From Bythopirellula sp. (GTDB taxonomy: Bacteria; Planctomycetota; Planctomycetia; Pirellulales; Lacipirellulaceae), in the NCBI GenBank assembly GCA_028285205.1, contig JANQQA010000316.1, positions 1 to 33,788 on the forward strand: a DNA stretch of 33,788 nucleotides. The letters run 5' to 3'. Below the pieces are notes generated by a model. That model was not told the origin of the DNA. It did not search any database and worked only from the letters and a program-made list of their open reading frames with translations. A program made the position numbers and the translations under genes. Positions 24,093 through 31,128 of this stretch are shown one piece after another. Within the stretch, counting starts at the first letter, position 1. Every line of letters begins with the position of its first letter.

Positions 24093-24449
24093 CTAAGATT
24101 TCACTCGGTAGCCAATAGCCGACAGCGCTTTTGCAATGCGACTTTGATGGTCGCCTTGGATCTCAATCGTATCATCTTTGATGGTGCCGCCGGCGCCGCA
24201 GTCGGTTTTGAGCCGCGAGAGGAGGGCGGGCAGGTCGTTGTCGGCCGCCGCCAAGCCGCGCACGACTGTCATTAACTTGCCTCGTTTGCGTTTTTCGACA
24301 GCAATCCGCGCGGTCTGAGTCTCGGGAGCAGCCAGGGACCGGGCAGACGATTCTTCCAGCGGCGGACATTCACACGCCTGCGCCAACTCTCCGCAGTGGT
24401 CGCATCTTGGCGGCTGATCCCACTCGGTACCGGCAAACAGGCGGGTCAT
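24093..24449 (-). CDS. SUI1/YciH-family translation factor (eIF1-like)
   Basis: SUI1-domain proteins act on start-codon selection. The C-terminal domain of this 118-residue protein reads KRGKLMTVVRGLAAADNDLPALLSRLKTDCGAGGTIKDDTIEIQGDHQSRIAKALSAIGYRVK, the family pattern with the conserved TDCGAGGT segment. The N-terminus has a small zinc-ribbon-like set (CDHC ... CEC). Its ATG (24449) directly follows the sdhB stop (24452-24450) with no base between, so it is translationally coupled to the succinate dehydrogenase operon, an odd neighbour for a translation factor. Confidence 0.93.
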   Translation of the reverse strand: MTRLFAGTEWDQPPRCDHCGELAQACECPPLEESSARSLAAPETQTARIAVEKRKRGKLMTVVRGLAAADNDLPALLSRLKTDCGAGGTIKDDTIEIQGDHQSRIAKALSAIGYRVKS

Positions 24450-25304
24450 TTATCGATCGAAGAGTCGCTTGAACGCGTGCCAAGTCGTCTGGCGTCCCGC
24501 CTTGGCGATTGATGTCGTCAATGGGATTTCCTTGGGGCAGACAGACACGCAATTTTGAGCATTGCCGCAAACCTGAAGACCACCGGGCGCCATCAATGCT
24601 TCGAGACGCTCGCCGGCATTCATGTGGCCCGTCGGATGCTCGTTGAACAACATCGCCTGGCTGATCGCGGCGGCACCGAGGAACGATTCGTCGTAGGCTT
24701 GCTCCTGGCGCTTCTCGAACTGCTCGTCGGTTTCGTCGACGTGCTTGGTGAGTTCTACCTTGGCGTACTGTGGGCACGCCTCGACGCAGCAGCCGCATGT
24801 CATGCATTCGGACAGGGGATAGCGAAACTCTTGGCCCTCTTGCGACTCGCGTGGTCCCGCCCCGCGATCGCCGTAGCCATCGACCTCAATCCACGCGTGA
24901 ACTCGCTCCAAGGCGCGAAACATGCGGGCACGATCAACCACCAGATCGCGAAGCACTGGGAACTTGCTCATCGGAGCCAACTCGATCCCCGATGGATCAT
25001 CCGCCAGCAATTTGTCGACCAAAGCCGAGCATGCCTGACGCGTCTGTCCGTTGACCAGCATGGTGCAAGCGCCGCAGACTTCTTCCAGGCAATTGCAATC
25101 CCATGCCACCGGAGTCGTATCTTTTCCGTCGGCGGTGGTCGCCTGCGCGGCGATCTTTTGCAAGACGCTGATCACGTTGAGGTTCGGCTCGTAGGTGATC
25201 TGGTGTCGCTCCCAGTGGCTCGGTTCTCCGGGGCCGGCTTGGCGCAGCACACGCACCTCAAACGAAGAGGGTTGATCATGATGGTCATGAGCAGGTGCAA
25301 TCAT
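24450..25304 (-). CDS. sdhB: Succinate dehydrogenase/fumarate reductase iron-sulfur subunit
   Basis: SdhB carries electrons from the flavoprotein to the quinone site. The 284-residue protein has the [2Fe-2S] motif CNCLEEVCGAC with Cys72, Cys77, Cys80 and Cys92, then the cluster-binding pair CMTCGCCVEACPQ and CGNAQNCVSVCPKEIP for [4Fe-4S] and [3Fe-4S]. I start at ATG 25304, which leaves a 20-residue His/Asp-rich leader before the ferredoxin fold; the longer frame would overlap sdhA with a proline-rich stretch. A 55-base gap separates it from sdhA and the SUI1 gene follows directly. The organisation is the Bacillus-like (three-subunit) type. Confidence 0.96.
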   Translation of the reverse strand: MIAPAHDHHDQPSSFEVRVLRQAGPGEPSHWERHQITYEPNLNVISVLQKIAAQATTADGKDTTPVAWDCNCLEEVCGACTMLVNGQTRQACSALVDKLLADDPSGIELAPMSKFPVLRDLVVDRARMFRALERVHAWIEVDGYGDRGAGPRESQEGQEFRYPLSECMTCGCCVEACPQYAKVELTKHVDETDEQFEKRQEQAYDESFLGAAAISQAMLFNEHPTGHMNAGERLEALMAPGGLQVCGNAQNCVSVCPKEIPLTTSIAKAGRQTTWHAFKRLFDR

Positions 25305-25359
25305 CGTGCAGTTCTCGCGAAAAATTTGACTCTGTGGGCGATTACCGGTTACTAGTAGC

Positions 25360-27369
25360 TTAGCTCGTGGCGGCGGCGGTCGCGGGGGCAGGCTCCGATT
25401 GGCCATTCGCCGAACCGTTACGATTGGCCTGCCGACCTTTCCATACTTCCTCGATCACTTCCGCTCCGACCAGCCCATACAGACGCGGACGGGGGGGAAT
25501 GATCGACGTATCGACTTCTTCGTAGCTGAGCGTCGGCTCGCCCTCTTTGTCGAACGAGGCAATCGTCGTCTTCAGCCACTTGCGATTTTTCTCCTCGAAG
25601 GCATCACACCATGCTTCCGCTTGGCGGCGACGTTCCGCGGGGTCATCCGCTTCAACACCCGGCATGGTGAACTTGGGCTTGTAGTGGGCCCCACGGCATT
25701 CGTCGCGGGCCAGCGCGCCTTGCAGGATCGCCTTGGCGATCGGGAACATGTCACGCAGCGCCTTGGTGAACATGACATTCTGGTTGGTCCAGTTGCCAGT
25801 GTCTGAAAGCGAACAGTTTTCGATTCGCTCGCCCAACTCGTTGACCTTTTCGATCGCGTCCTTGAGCTGGTCGTTGTCACGCACGACAGTGGCGGCCTTG
25901 GTCATCACGTCGCCCAGCTCTTGATGGATGACGTAAGGGTTTTCGCGCCCGCCTTCACGCTTTAGTAAGTTGTCGTGCTCAAGCTGACGAACGGCACGCT
26001 GGCCACGGTGCAACGTATCGTACTTTTCATCATGAGCTGAGCTGGACAGCGAACCCATCATGTTTTGCACGCTCGGAGCCACGAACAGGCCGGTAAAGAT
26101 ACAGGACAGTAGCGAGTTGGCTCCCAAGCGATTTCCGCCGTGGTATTGATAGTCGCATTCCCCGATGGCGTACAGTCCAGGCACGTTGGTCTGATGATTA
26201 CGCGGTGAGCCGAGGACGAGTCCGCCTTCAACGGTGCGTTCGTAGTCGGCCCACATGCCACCCATGGAGTAGTGCACGGCGGGGAAAATCTTCATCGGCT
26301 CTTCGCGAGGATCGACACCCTGGAACTTCTCGTAGATGTGCAAAATTCCGCCCAGTTTGCGATCGAGTTCCTCGCGGGAAATGTGCGTGAGATCGAGGTA
26401 CACGCATTGCCGATCGGCTTCGACACTGAGGCCCTCATTCACGCAAACATTGAAAATCTCACGCGTGGCGATGTCGCGGGGGACGAGATTGCCGTACTTG
26501 GGATAGCGTTCTTCGAGAAAATAGTAACGCTCGCCTTCGGAGATTTCGCCCGGCTCACGGCTATCTTGTGGCTTGCGCGGAACCCACACCCGTCCGCCTT
26601 CACCGCGGGCCGATTCGCTCATCAGTCGCAGCTTGTCGGCGCCGGGAATCGCGGTGGGATGCACTTGAATGAACTCGCCGTTGGCATACTTGACGCCCGC
26701 TTTCGAGCAACGGCTGGCCGCGCTCCCGGTGCACGCCATCGACATGGTGCTACGGCCGTAGATCAAGCCACATCCGCCGGTGGCAAGAATGACCGCATCG
26801 GCGGGGAAGGAGCGAATCTCCATCGACACGAGATTCTGAGCGATCGCGCCACGGCAGCGGCCATCGTCGTCGAGCACCGGACTGAGGAAGTCCCAGCCTT
26901 CGTAAATCGCGATCATTCCGCCTGCGTGCCAGCGGCGAACCTGCTCGTCGAGCGCATACAGGAGTTGCTGCCCGGTGGTCGCGCCGGCAAAGGCGGTCCG
27001 CTTGTACAGCGTGCCGCCGAAACGGCGCTGATCGCGGAATCCCTCGGGTGTGCGGTTGAAGGGCACTCCCAGGCGATCCATCAGGTCGATGATTCGGGGG
27101 GCCCAGTCAGCCATTTCCTTCACTGGTGGCTGATGCTGCAGGAAGTCGCCGCCGTAGACGGTATCGTCGAAATGCAGATACTCGCTGTCGCCCTGCTGGC
27201 GGGTGAGTTCGTTGACGCTGTTGATGCCTCCCTGTGCGCATACGCTGTGAGAGCGCTTGACGGGGGTGAGGCTCATCAGGTCGACCGGAATGCCTAATTC
27301 GGCCAGCTTCATCGCGGCCGCCAACCCTGCCAATCCGCCACCGACGACTAATACTCGTTGCTCTGCCAT
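25360..27369 (-). CDS. sdhA: Succinate dehydrogenase flavoprotein subunit
   Basis: SdhA oxidises succinate to fumarate. The 669-residue protein has the FAD motif VVGGGLAGLAAA (8-19), the likely covalent-FAD histidine in KRSHSVCAQGG (His41), the substrate-site segments HPTAIPG and HYSMGGMWADYE, and NRLGANSLL before the C-terminal domain. The final 35 residues are Ala/Gln/Asn-rich. The ATG at 27369 is the obvious start. It follows sdhC after 86 bases and precedes sdhB, giving the order C-A-B typical of Bacillus-type enzymes. Confidence 0.97.
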   Translation of the reverse strand: MAEQRVLVVGGGLAGLAAAMKLAELGIPVDLMSLTPVKRSHSVCAQGGINSVNELTRQQGDSEYLHFDDTVYGGDFLQHQPPVKEMADWAPRIIDLMDRLGVPFNRTPEGFRDQRRFGGTLYKRTAFAGATTGQQLLYALDEQVRRWHAGGMIAIYEGWDFLSPVLDDDGRCRGAIAQNLVSMEIRSFPADAVILATGGCGLIYGRSTMSMACTGSAASRCSKAGVKYANGEFIQVHPTAIPGADKLRLMSESARGEGGRVWVPRKPQDSREPGEISEGERYYFLEERYPKYGNLVPRDIATREIFNVCVNEGLSVEADRQCVYLDLTHISREELDRKLGGILHIYEKFQGVDPREEPMKIFPAVHYSMGGMWADYERTVEGGLVLGSPRNHQTNVPGLYAIGECDYQYHGGNRLGANSLLSCIFTGLFVAPSVQNMMGSLSSSAHDEKYDTLHRGQRAVRQLEHDNLLKREGGRENPYVIHQELGDVMTKAATVVRDNDQLKDAIEKVNELGERIENCSLSDTGNWTNQNVMFTKALRDMFPIAKAILQGALARDECRGAHYKPKFTMPGVEADDPAERRRQAEAWCDAFEEKNRKWLKTTIASFDKEGEPTLSYEEVDTSIIPPRPRLYGLVGAEVIEEVWKGRQANRNGSANGQSEPAPATAAATS

Positions 27370-27455
27370 GTGCTTATCTTTCTCAGGAATACCCGACGAT
27401 TCTCAGAAGCAGTTAACTGGGGACCTCACGCGGCACGTTCAAGTTCGTGCCCGGT

Positions 27456-28340
27456 TCATTCACGCTGGGTCGCACCAGCTGATTGATCCTCTAGTGCGGC
27501 CAAATCGTCTTCAGATTCGCTCTTTTCTGCCTCTTCTTCGTGACGACGCTTGTGTTCGTTGGCCTTCACCTCGCCTGAGGCGACTTTGCTTTCGTACATC
27601 TGGTCTTCCGCCTGAATCGCCTGCTCCAACTTCTCACCAGAACCGGAGGCTCGAATCCCAAACAGAGCACCCATGCCGACGACCGCCAGCAGAACTCCCA
27701 GCACGGAACAAACGGCCGACGCACGTGCTTGGGCCGCGGCGCTTGTCCACACGCCCCAGGTGATTCCCATCGTCCATACGCCGTTGGCCAAGTGATACAC
27801 GCAGGCTAGCACACCAATGACATAAACGGCTACCCAAACATAGCCTTGTAGTGCCAGACCGGCAGTCGAGGCGGCGTTGAATGGTTTGAACTGCGCGCCG
27901 CCCAGCGGATGGACGACGTTCTCCAGCCAAACGTCTGCATGAAACCACCCATGCATGTGGAAGACGTGCGCCATGATGAAAAAGAAGGCCAGCATTCCTG
28001 TGGCTCGCTGCAACGTGTAGCGGTAGTTGGCAGCGTAGCGGTACTGGTTGTTATTGGGCATTCCGCCGGCCACGATTACCACGCCAACAATTGCGTGGAA
28101 CAGAATGGGAATGAAAATAAACACCCACTCCACGACCGGCAGCAATGAACCCAGGCCGTGAATGGAATAGACATTCTTCTGGAATGCGGCCGGGCTCTCC
28201 AACACGCTGGCGTTGACCATCAGGTGCACGACCATGAAGGCGCCGACTGGTATCAGGCCCGAGAGCGAATGTAATCGGCGAATCAGAAAATCGTTGCGAG
28301 CCAAGAACGACTGAGTTGAACTATTAGCCTGGCTATCCAC
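27456..28340 (-). CDS. sdhC: Succinate dehydrogenase cytochrome b558 subunit with charged C-terminal tail
   Basis: This single membrane subunit (294 residues) anchors the complex and carries two haems in the Bacillus-type family. Five hydrophobic helices are visible between about 25 and 230, with His residues in helices I-IV (for example FMVVHLM, FHAIVGV and AHVFHMHGW) fit for haem ligation. The start is a GTG at 28340 with AGGGA about 10 bases upstream. The last 60 residues are a Lys/Glu-rich soluble extension (KANEHKRRHEEEAEKSES), not seen in short SdhC proteins I recall. The family call rests on operon position and haem-helix pattern. Confidence 0.93.
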   Translation of the reverse strand: MDSQANSSTQSFLARNDFLIRRLHSLSGLIPVGAFMVVHLMVNASVLESPAAFQKNVYSIHGLGSLLPVVEWVFIFIPILFHAIVGVVIVAGGMPNNNQYRYAANYRYTLQRATGMLAFFFIMAHVFHMHGWFHADVWLENVVHPLGGAQFKPFNAASTAGLALQGYVWVAVYVIGVLACVYHLANGVWTMGITWGVWTSAAAQARASAVCSVLGVLLAVVGMGALFGIRASGSGEKLEQAIQAEDQMYESKVASGEVKANEHKRRHEEEAEKSESEDDLAALEDQSAGATQRE

Positions 28341-28408
28341 GCTAGCAAATCCCTAGAAAATGGGCCGAAAAAATGAACTCGGCAGACTTTGATGTGTGTT
28401 TGCAATTC

Positions 28409-28436
28409 AGTATAGAGGAGGCCTGAGGCAACACAA
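28409..28436 (-). promoter_or_regulatory. Candidate promoter of the sdhCAB operon
   Basis: On the minus strand, TTGTGT (28436-28431) and TATACT (28414-28409) are separated by 16 bases, with a start about 60 bases before sdhC. The plus-strand sequence TCAGTATAGA (28407-28416) overlapping the -10 is identical to ten bases of the minus-strand reading of the oxidase-promoter palindrome. Confidence 0.4.
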
Positions 28437-28470
28437 GGTGGGGTCGAAGCGCTTTGATCTGCGACGGCGC

Positions 28471-28508
28471 AAAAAAAACCGGCGATGTCAGAACGACCAC
28501 CGCCGGTT
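28471..28508 (-). terminator. Rho-independent terminator of the TPR gene
   Basis: On the minus strand an 8-base stem AACCGGCG (28508-28501) and CGCCGGTT (28484-28477), with a 16-base loop, runs straight into a T-run (complement of the A8 at 28471-28478). It lies about 30 bases after the stop codon of the TPR gene. This is the clearest terminator in the window. Confidence 0.85.
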
Positions 28509-28538
28509 GATGTGTCCGCAATTGATTCGCGAGCGAAA

Positions 28539-30077
28539 CTAAGGCTCGTTGCTGGCTTCGATTTCGGCCGCTCTGCGCTCGTGATTCTCAGCCAGATTAG
28601 GCTTGCCGAGTGCTCGCAGAGCGCGGGCGGCGCCACGATGGGCGGCGACGTGATTCTCATCGCGCCGCAGCGCCAGGAAGTAAAACGACCGCGCCTCTTC
28701 AAACATCTCGAGCAATTCCCGCGCTCGGCCACTCTTGTAGTAGTGATTCGCCTCAGTGGGTTCAGCACGGATTGCCTTATCGAAGTTGTCGGACGCCTTT
28801 TCAAAGTCGCCCAGCTGCATGTACGCCAGCCCGCGGTTGACATATGCCAGCGCGAACGTGGGGCTCTTGGCGGCCGCTTCGCCGTAGCTTTCAATTGCTT
28901 TGCGGTAATCGCCCTCTTTGGCCTGTGTGAAGCCAATCCACAAGTAGGGCAGGGGATCTGAAAAACTGCGAGAGGCCGATTCCTTGAAATCGCCGCGTGC
29001 GAGGCTGTTCTGGCCCTGATAGAACCAGCAGATGCCGCGAAGCAGGTAAGCTTGGCCGATGTAGTCGCTCTCGCGACCGGCCGAAGCCAACTGAATGGCG
29101 TCGGTCAGCGCCGTGATCGCATCTTCATAAAGCTCTTGCATTCGCTTGGCGGTGCCAAGTCGATACAGTGCGATACCCGATTCGGGGACGCGATCGGGGA
29201 ATTCCTCCAGGACCGCCTCGGAATCGGCAACGACCAAGTCGTACAGTTCATTTCGGCTCTCAGCCGTCTGATCTTCTTCTTTCGACAGGCTCATTCTTAG
29301 GGAGGCACGTCGCAGATAGCCGTTGATGAACGTCTCTGGCTCGCTGCTTTCTTCCGGCTCATACAAGTCGATCGCCCGAGTCAGGGCGTCGATGCTCGCT
29401 GGCAGATCTTCTTCGGCCTGATATACGCTGGCCAGACGCTCGTACGTTTTGTACTCGCTCGGTTCAAGTTCCGCAGATTTGTTCAAATCGGCGATTCCCT
29501 CTTCATACTCTTGCAGCATTGCGTGTGCGACGCCCCGATTGCGATAGGCTTCAGCGTCCTGCGGATTCAGTTCGATCGCACGATCCAGATAGCCCATGCC
29601 TTCGACGGGGTCTTGAAAGATATTGACCAGCAGATCGCCAAGATTGGCACTCGCGTCCGCATTACGACGATCGAACGTCACGGCATTTTCAAACTGAGTG
29701 CGGGCCACGTCAAACTGACCTTGCTCCTTCCAGCACACGCCCAGCCCGTTGTAGGCCGCAGCAAAGTCGTTCTGGACGCGGACAGCTTGCTGATAATTGG
29801 CACCGGCATTCGAGTAGTCCTCCAGCTGCCTTAACGCCTCGCCGGTCCAAAAGTACAACTCCGCGAAGGTCCGATCCGCGTCCAACTGCTTGGCTTCTTC
29901 AAAGATAGAAAGTGCTTCGTCCCAGTTCTCTTCCGCCATCGCCGTCTTGCCGCGCTCGAGAGCGTCGGTCAGCGCTGGATCGCGCTCACCAAGTTCTTGG
30001 GCCGTGGCCAGACCGGAAACCGTCGTTAACAGCGCAAGGGCAGAGAACGCAAGGAACGGGTGCTTGGGATTACGCAT
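28539..30077 (-). CDS. Secreted tetratricopeptide-repeat protein
   Basis: The 512-residue protein begins with a signal peptide (about 1-27, ending SGLATAQE) and is then almost wholly TPR units of 34 residues. Typical pieces are AMAEENWDEALSIFEEAKQLD, AYNGLGVCWKEQGQFDVARTQFENAV and AYVNRGLAYMQLGDFEKASDNFDKAI; at least nine units can be counted. TPR arrays serve protein-protein contact; the partner is unknown. I chose ATG 30077, which starts the signal peptide directly; a longer frame adds a basic stretch. A strong terminator follows the gene, and a candidate promoter lies about 130 bases upstream, so it looks monocistronic. Confidence 0.92.
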   Translation of the reverse strand: MRNPKHPFLAFSALALLTTVSGLATAQELGERDPALTDALERGKTAMAEENWDEALSIFEEAKQLDADRTFAELYFWTGEALRQLEDYSNAGANYQQAVRVQNDFAAAYNGLGVCWKEQGQFDVARTQFENAVTFDRRNADASANLGDLLVNIFQDPVEGMGYLDRAIELNPQDAEAYRNRGVAHAMLQEYEEGIADLNKSAELEPSEYKTYERLASVYQAEEDLPASIDALTRAIDLYEPEESSEPETFINGYLRRASLRMSLSKEEDQTAESRNELYDLVVADSEAVLEEFPDRVPESGIALYRLGTAKRMQELYEDAITALTDAIQLASAGRESDYIGQAYLLRGICWFYQGQNSLARGDFKESASRSFSDPLPYLWIGFTQAKEGDYRKAIESYGEAAAKSPTFALAYVNRGLAYMQLGDFEKASDNFDKAIRAEPTEANHYYKSGRARELLEMFEEARSFYFLALRRDENHVAAHRGAARALRALGKPNLAENHERRAAEIEASNEP

Positions 30078-30427
30078 GGGACTCAACCTCGATTGGAATC
30101 GTTTCGATGCAAAGCGGTAGAGGTTTGGCGAAAGCCTGAGCGACAACGCCGAGTCTGCTGTCGGGGCAGACGATCACTCGTCCCTCGACTAGGGCCAGAC
30201 TACTAACCAAGATATAGTACCACGGTAGTAGCAATCAAAGCACGCGTTGGGCAGTGGGAAGCGGCTTTTTTCGGTCCCATTGTGCCGATTAAATCAGCCA
30301 AGCGCGTCGCAGAGGCGCAAGATAAAATTGTCATGCCGGCCAGGACACCTGGGCCCGGTCAATTACGACGAATGTGCGGATCAGACGCGGGTGCAGACTC
30401 GTTGAAACCTGGCAACAAGCCGGTTAC
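30078..30427. other. Intergenic region upstream of the TPR gene
   Basis: No gene is supported in these 350 bases. The part nearest the TPR gene holds its probable leader and the candidate promoter at 30211-30238; the part beyond holds the tail region of the acidic protein gene. No strong terminator-like hairpin with a T-run was found for the latter. Confidence 0.55.
30211..30238 (-). promoter_or_regulatory. Candidate promoter of the TPR gene
   Basis: On the minus strand TTGATT (30238-30233) and TATATC (30216-30211) are 16 bases apart. The spacer contains a TACC-GT-GGTA palindrome. Both boxes match consensus in only 4 of 6 positions, so this is tentative. Confidence 0.3.
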
Positions 30428-30982
30428 TCACGACTTGACCTGCGTCACCGAGAGCGGGGCTTCTTCGTCCTTCGCCGCAGCGAGAGCTTCGCGAGCGTGC
30501 GCTCGTGAGGTGCGGTTGTACTCTTTTGCGAAAGCTGCCGCGTCGTCTTGTGTGAACTCGCGGGCAACCGTGCGGGTGAACTGTCCGAACTCATAAAGAT
30601 GCACGACGTGGTCCGCCGGCGGTCCGGGCGGAGGCTCTGGCGTGCTTTCTTCGGGTTGCTCTTCGTCGGTGGCACTCTCGCTTTCGAGCTGTTCACTCCC
30701 GTCCGCAGTGGCGCTTTCGTCGGTCTCGTCGTCTGCGGATTCGGCCTTCGACTTCTTCTTTCGCGGGGCGCGTCCTTTGCCTTTCGACGCAGGGGCCTTT
30801 TTCTTTGGCTTAGGCTTTTTCTTTTGCTGCGGCGCTTCGTCTTCGTCGTCTGCCTCGGCGTCGTCGTCCGCTGTTTCTGCAGGGGAGTCTTCCAACTGGC
30901 TGTCCTCCTCCAGTTCGCTATCCTCCTCGTCAACGAAGTCGAACTCCTCGTCAAATAGATCGTCTTCGCCGTCGTACGTCAT
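30428..30982 (-). CDS. Low-complexity acidic/lysine-rich protein with a short conserved-looking C-terminal domain
   Basis: The 184-residue protein has three parts: an N-terminal Asp/Glu-dominated stretch (about 1-50), a Lys/Pro/Arg-rich patch (about 53-80) that reads like a histone- or nucleic-acid-binding tail, and a second acidic Ser/Thr/Glu stretch. From about 122 the composition becomes ordinary (HVVHLYEFGQFTRTVAREF then TQDDAAAFAKEYNRTSRAHAREAL), suggesting a small folded helical domain. I do not recognise it. ATG 30982 is preceded by AGGTG at about 7 bases; a GTG three codons earlier is possible. It lies 147 bases downstream of the S41 protease gene, with a terminator-like hairpin between. 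A role with nucleic acid is only a guess from charge. Confidence 0.75.
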   Translation of the reverse strand: MTYDGEDDLFDEEFDFVDEEDSELEEDSQLEDSPAETADDDAEADDEDEAPQQKKKPKPKKKAPASKGKGRAPRKKKSKAESADDETDESATADGSEQLESESATDEEQPEESTPEPPPGPPADHVVHLYEFGQFTRTVAREFTQDDAAAFAKEYNRTSRAHAREALAAAKDEEAPLSVTQVKS

Positions 30983-31020
30983 CAGAAACACCTAACCCGA
31001 TATACTGGAAACGAAACCTG

Positions 31021-31053
31021 TAAGAAAGATGCCAAACCAAAGAGGGGTTTGGC
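31021..31053 (-). terminator. Terminator-like hairpin after the S41 protease gene
   Basis: GCCAAACC and GGTTTGGC form a perfect 8-base stem (31053-31046 with 31038-31031) around a 7-base loop. On the minus strand it is followed by the T-rich ATCTTTCTTA. It lies 75 bases after the protease stop codon and about 40 bases before the acidic protein gene, so it separates the two transcripts at least in part. Confidence 0.6.
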
Positions 31054-31128
31054 CACAGATACCAGAAGCCGCCATTATCAGTCCCGGGTCACAACGCGTC
31101 AACAGCGCGTGACGAGTTAGGCGAATGC

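Noticed and set aside
24555..25355. 266-codon plus-strand open frame opposite sdhB
   Set aside because: Antisense shadow of the well-supported iron-sulfur subunit, no recognisable protein features.
26272..27297. 341-codon plus-strand open frame inside the sdhA region
   Set aside because: It is antisense to a fully supported flavoprotein gene and its translation has no domain or signal; GC-rich third positions create such frames.
28283..28936. 217-codon minus-strand frame bridging the sdhC and TPR genes
   Set aside because: It overlaps both genes in another frame, crosses a strong terminator and has an arginine/serine-rich nonsense composition.
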